Below, piece after piece: positions 60,653 to 64,000 of a DNA stretch of 64,000 bases (position 1 is its first letter; every line of letters begins with the position of its first letter). The DNA is taken from positions 248,001 to 312,000 of the forward strand of contig CAYVWR010000006.1 of the NCBI GenBank assembly GCA_964455525.1, in the 5' to 3' direction. The translations under genes were made by a program, and so were the position numbers. Under the pieces are notes generated by a model. It made no database searches. It worked only from the letters and a program-made list of their open reading frames with translations, and had not been told where the DNA came from. The stretch is from JAFDZV01 sp964455525. Lineage in GTDB: Bacteria > Bacteroidota > Ignavibacteria > OLB7.

Positions 60653-62492
60653 TCGGGCTTGCCTCAAGCAACGTGATCAGCCCCTGCACAAAGGGATGGT
60701 CGCTTTTTGCACGCGAGGAGACCGGCACCGCCTCCCCCCCCACCGGGACCGGGGCATTTCCCAGCACTCCCTCCACGCGAAGAGTACGCTTGAAGAAGCT
60801 CTCCAGCTTCTCCCGGAGCAGATCCCTGTTTCTGTTGAGAATAGAGAGATTGGTTTCGTTGGCAACGTACAGCCGCACCGTGTTTCCGCCATAAAGCTCC
60901 GGCGGTTGCACCGAGCCAAGCGCCATGACCAGTGTCTTCTTGTCATCACAGTAGGAAAGGAACTCGCCCCACCGACGCTGTAGATCACGATCGGTAAGCC
61001 CGCCCGACGGCGAGGGTACTGCAACCGGCGAGGTGCTCCGATATCCCGCCCCCCCCTCGGCTGCGGCGTTCATTGCAGCCGAAGAGTTCCCCGGCGATGA
61101 ACCAGGCGCACGGTCGGCGGTATACATCGGCTGACGATCGAACGATGATGGTACGGGAGCCGAGACTGGAAAGCTGGCAAGATCGCTCAGGCTGGAGGCA
61201 CGCCTTCCTTCTTCGACAACGGTTTTTGCTTGTGCAGCGGCTGCATATCCCGTTGTCGGCTCGGCGACGGCGGCCGGAGCAGAAGCAGGCGACTGCGATA
61301 CGGCTGGCAGCACACCGGCAGCGGGAGCATCCGGCATACGATCGATTTTGTCGAGAAGCTGCGTAAGCGACAATGTGGAATCCATCACCGCAAGCTGAAG
61401 CAGCACCAGTTCCAGACGAAGCCGGGGCTGCGAGGAGGAACGGATGGCCCCCTGTGCCCCAAGCGTAAGATGTAGAGCGCGGATAAGATCCCCTTCGGCC
61501 ATCTCGGCCGACTCCGTGGCATAGCGATCCAGGTACATCTTGGCGGCTTCGATAAGGCGCGTGGAATTGGTGGTAAGCACCGTCAGGAAATTCCTCAGAT
61601 GCTCCGCCAGGCCGATCAGGAACTCCTGAACATCGTATCCAACCCGCATGATCTCCTCTACGATGGCAAAAGCTTCGGCAGTGGCCCCGGAACGCATCAT
61701 ATCAGTGACCCGGAAGAAGAAGCCCTGATCGATGATGTTCAGCGCCTCGTTCGCCTGATCGTAGGAGACCTTCATTCCGCAGAAGGAGGTAACCTGATCG
61801 AAGATCGACTGCGAGTCGCGCATGGAGCCATCCCCCTTCTTGGCGATCACGACCAGAGCATCCTCATCGATCTCCATCCCCTCGTGGCGTGCGATATAGG
61901 AGAGGCGCCCCACGATATCATCGATCTGCATCCGGCGAAAGTCAAACCGCTGGCACCGTGAGAGAATCGTGGCCGGCACCTTATGCGGCTCGGTTGTGGC
62001 GAAAACAAACACCAGGTGCTTGGGAGGCTCCTCCAGGGTCTTCAACAACGCGTTGAAGGCGGAGGTGGAGAGCATATGCACCTCGTCGATGATATAGAGC
62101 TTGTAGCCCCCACCCACCGGCGGATACTTGGCGTTATCGCGCAGCTTTCGTATATCCTCCACCGAGTTGTTGGAGGCACCATCGATCTCTACAACATCAA
62201 GCGAACGCCCCTCGGTGATCTCCCGGCAGGAATCGCAGACGCCGCACGGCTCCAGCTCTTCGCCCATATGCCGACAGTTCAGAGCCTTTGCCAGAATACG
62301 CGCCGTCGTCGTCTTTCCCACACCACGCGGCCCGCTGAACAGATAGGCATGATGCAGCCTCCCCTGCCTGATCGCATTCTTCAGCGTCTGGGTGACATGC
62401 TCCTGCCCAACTACCGATGCGAACTCGGACGGACGCCACTTGCGCGCTGTCACCTGATATTCCTGTGCTTCTGCCATAGTCATAGTCTGCAT
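60648..62492 (-). CDS. dnaX: DNA polymerase III subunit gamma/tau
   Basis: The clamp-loader ATPase subunit of 614 residues. Walker A SGPRGVGKTT is at ~53-62, a four-Cys zinc module at C73, C83, C86 and C89 (PCGVCDSC), Walker B LYIIDEVHML at ~132-141, and sensor regions VFATTEPHKVPATILSRCQR follow. The collar domain ends near 370; then a low-complexity Ala/Pro/Ser linker and a C-terminal domain (~490-610) similar to tau domains. Starts at 62492, 62483 and 62477 are all possible; none has a strong ribosome-binding site. I saw no clear A-rich slippery site for a short gamma form. Same strand as the dcw genes but separated by over 500 bases. Confidence 0.96.
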   Translation of the reverse strand: MQTMTMAEAQEYQVTARKWRPSEFASVVGQEHVTQTLKNAIRQGRLHHAYLFSGPRGVGKTTTARILAKALNCRHMGEELEPCGVCDSCREITEGRSLDVVEIDGASNNSVEDIRKLRDNAKYPPVGGGYKLYIIDEVHMLSTSAFNALLKTLEEPPKHLVFVFATTEPHKVPATILSRCQRFDFRRMQIDDIVGRLSYIARHEGMEIDEDALVVIAKKGDGSMRDSQSIFDQVTSFCGMKVSYDQANEALNIIDQGFFFRVTDMMRSGATAEAFAIVEEIMRVGYDVQEFLIGLAEHLRNFLTVLTTNSTRLIEAAKMYLDRYATESAEMAEGDLIRALHLTLGAQGAIRSSSQPRLRLELVLLQLAVMDSTLSLTQLLDKIDRMPDAPAAGVLPAVSQSPASAPAAVAEPTTGYAAAAQAKTVVEEGRRASSLSDLASFPVSAPVPSSFDRQPMYTADRAPGSSPGNSSAAMNAAAEGGAGYRSTSPVAVPSPSGGLTDRDLQRRWGEFLSYCDDKKTLVMALGSVQPPELYGGNTVRLYVANETNLSILNRNRDLLREKLESFFKRTLRVEGVLGNAPVPVGGEAVPVSSRAKSDHPFVQGLITLLEASPI

Positions 62493-62862
62493 GGTACGAG
62501 AGGGATCGAATCGCTACGGGGGAACTTACGAAGTTTAGCGGCGGAGGCCATAGTGACTGGTTGCAACGAAGCAGGCTCGGCCCTGAGCCGTACTCTCATG
62601 GCGCCGCGAAGAAACGACGGATTTTCCGCCGACCCAATTGCCGCCATGCCCAAGGTTGCAGATACCATAGACAGGTAAACGCCTCCCAACGATCAGACGA
62701 GCGCGGGAAGCCCGATCCAGATCGGCATCCTCTCCGGCAACCAGAAGAGCATCGGACCGTTTCAACGGCGCGTCAGGGTCGGGAAGGTCAGCCATCTCGC
62801 CGCGAAGTACGTCATGAACGGAGCACCGGCGCCCGCTCTACCGGCACCATGATGCAAACGGT

Positions 62863-63633
62863 CTAGTGCCATGCTATGTCTGGCGGCACCTGGAACTTCT
62901 CCGCCGGAACCGCCACATTTGCCTCGATCCGCCTGGCATCGAAGGTGATGGTTGCCATCCCTCCTCCCTGCACCCCTCGCACCATCTCCACATGGAGCGG
63001 CAGCCCTTTCCAGAGCCATACCGTGGTGGTCCCGTTGAACTGGAAGCTGTAGCCGATCGCATCCTTCCCCGCGATCTTCTTCCGTCCCAGCCTCTTCAAT
63101 CCGAACTGCTCCTGCGAAGGCTCCGGCAAGGCCCATACATCCTGCACAACGCCCAGCAGTGGGCCTGATGCAAGCTCCTTCTCCTGCCTGGTGCCAGCAC
63201 GGGTGATGGTGCTATAATCGTAGCGCCAGCCATCGGCGTAGACCGAGACATCATACGGAGGGGCAGCACCTCCGCCACCAAGCTCGGGAGCAGTATAAAA
63301 GGCTTCACGAGCACCGTACTCATCCACATAGAGAACCTGCCGACGGTCGAGCCAGGAGTTCCAGTACTCCACGATCGCCGAGCGCACCTCGTATTTCCTG
63401 ACACTATCGGGCAAGCCTCCCGGCGAGATATTCACAAGAGAATCGGCAGGGACCGAGGTGCCGACTCCCGGAGAGTGCATTGCGGGGCTGTCGGCCGAGG
63501 GGGTCGCTGTGGCAGCAGGAGGCGCGGAGGCCGCCTCGGGCGTAGGCACAGGTTCCTTTGTCCCACCACATCCGGCCACGATAAGAGCAGCAAGAGCAAA
63601 CGGGAGAGAAAAACATCTAAACGAAAGGATCAT
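62863..63633 (-). CDS. lipoprotein of unknown function
   Basis: Start ATG 63633 (MILSFRCFSLPFALAALIVA) with lipobox LIVAGC; ATG 63648 is also possible. After the Cys comes an Ala/Pro/Thr-rich linker (TPEAASAPPAATATPSADSP). The globular part (~75-255) is beta-rich: RSAIVEYWNSWLDRRQVLYV, DVSVYADGWRYDYSTI, GLKRLGRKKIAGKDAIGYSF, VWLWKGLPLHVEMV and EANVAVPAEKFQVPPDIAWH. The latter pattern (GKKIAGKDAxxY...WLWKGLPL) recalls DUF4412/LolA-like lipoproteins that monitor or carry lipids, but this is a guess. It lies between dnaX and a LuxR-type regulator, all on the same strand. Confidence 0.75.
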   Translation of the reverse strand: MILSFRCFSLPFALAALIVAGCGGTKEPVPTPEAASAPPAATATPSADSPAMHSPGVGTSVPADSLVNISPGGLPDSVRKYEVRSAIVEYWNSWLDRRQVLYVDEYGAREAFYTAPELGGGGAAPPYDVSVYADGWRYDYSTITRAGTRQEKELASGPLLGVVQDVWALPEPSQEQFGLKRLGRKKIAGKDAIGYSFQFNGTTTVWLWKGLPLHVEMVRGVQGGGMATITFDARRIEANVAVPAEKFQVPPDIAWH

Positions 63634-63858
63634 GGTCGTAGATCGCATGGGTTATAGGAGCACGCCTGACGTGCACACAGCCTCCATAAGAGGGATAAAC
63701 CTACGATATTGCGGGGTGCCGGACCAGTCTCGATAACACCGGGCATGGAGCAGAGCACAGGAAGGTGCATACGGATCGCCATCAACGGCACACCTGTGGC
63801 ACAGCGTGGCACCAGTGCATGAGAGCGCCCCCCGCCAATCGACCCGGCACAAACCTGC

Positions 63859-64000
63859 CTAGATGATTTTTGCGCCACGAGCACGGACAAGCGCCTCAAC
63901 ACGGCTCCGCACCTCAAGTTTGTCGAAGAGGTTCGAGATATGGGTTTTTATCGTGTTGATGGAAACATAGAGCCTATCAGCAATCTTCTGGTTGGAATAC
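63859..64000 (-). CDS. LuxR-type response regulator, C-terminal HTH only (runs off the right edge)
   Basis: The reading frame enters from the right edge and ends at a TAG (63861..63859). The 46 visible residues (YSNQKIADRLYVSINTIKTH ... LFDKLEVRSRVEALVRARGA) are the last part of a GerE/LuxR helix-turn-helix, with SINTIKTHISNLFDKL as the recognition-helix region. Such regulators usually carry a receiver domain upstream, which is outside the window. About 210 bases separate it from the lipoprotein gene. Confidence 0.9.
   Translation of the reverse strand, partial: YSNQKIADRLYVSINTIKTHISNLFDKLEVRSRVEALVRARGAKII

Noticed and set aside
60648..62492. Programmed frameshift in dnaX producing a short gamma subunit
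   Set aside because: No A-rich slippery heptamer with a following hairpin was seen near the end of the collar domain.
1..64000. CRISPR arrays, tRNA and rRNA genes
   Set aside because: No regularly spaced repeats of CRISPR length and no tRNA cloverleaf or rRNA stretch was recognised in the gaps between genes; a covariance-model scan would settle this.

Overview
The window comes from a bacterial chromosome of fairly high GC content. Signs point to the Bacteroidota/Chlorobiota/Ignavibacteriota neighbourhood. Two secreted proteins (3496..7650 minus; 29581..31002 plus) end in a type-IX-secretion-like C-terminal domain with the YPNPF signature. There are OmpA proteins with WD40-like (PD40) repeats and a PorT-like outer-membrane barrel. 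The murE gene is of the meso-diaminopimelate type. A Kapabacteria/Ignavibacteria-type organism fits best; this is inference from gene families, not a database match.

Layout. 1-8.9 kb: a possible partial gene at the left edge, a helical hypothetical protein, an SH3 protein with a Cys/His tail, an EamA transporter, an SRAP (HMCES/YedK-like) protein, a 1384-residue beta-helix adhesin-like protein, and lexA. 9-17.5 kb: a small membrane protein, a PQQ-propeller lipoprotein, three consecutive secreted cyclophilins, uppP, an Old Yellow Enzyme homologue and a LytR-CpsA-Psr protein. 17.6-18 kb: a MITE-like element. 18-27.4 kb: outer-membrane genes (barrel, PD40-OmpA, 1005-residue TPR protein, TonB-dependent-type barrel, TonB), then an APH(3')-like kinase. 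27.5-35.8 kb: a hypothetical gene, malate dehydrogenase, secreted phospholipase D-like protein, a barrel protein with tandem OmpA-like domains, an AlkC-like glycosylase and an RMD-like TPR protein.

36.2-40.6 kb is an AT-richer accessory island inserted between housekeeping blocks. It holds a shattered IS1595-family transposase, a 59-residue charged ORF, an intact two-gene cassette (Cys-rich protein plus a DUF6575-like protein, 1 nt apart), a 5'-truncated XRE-type HTH gene facing it, an unrecognised ORF, and a gene broken by a frameshift and an in-frame stop. The two-gene cassette is the best candidate here for an undescribed system.

40.7-60.2 kb is a complete division and cell-wall (dcw) cluster, all on the minus strand: mraZ-rsmH-ftsL-ftsI(PASTA)-murE-murF-mraY-murD-ftsW-murG-[unnamed membrane protein]-murC-murB-ftsQ-ftsA-ftsZ. 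It has a recognisable MraZ operator upstream and a terminator after ftsZ. The genes make UDP-MurNAc-pentapeptide, lipid I and lipid II, flip or polymerise and cross-link at the septum, and assemble the Z ring. uppP (13.4 kb) recycles the lipid carrier for the same pathway. Upstream on the same strand lie dnaX, a lipoprotein gene and the C-terminal end of a LuxR-type regulator. No rRNA, tRNA or CRISPR array was recognised.
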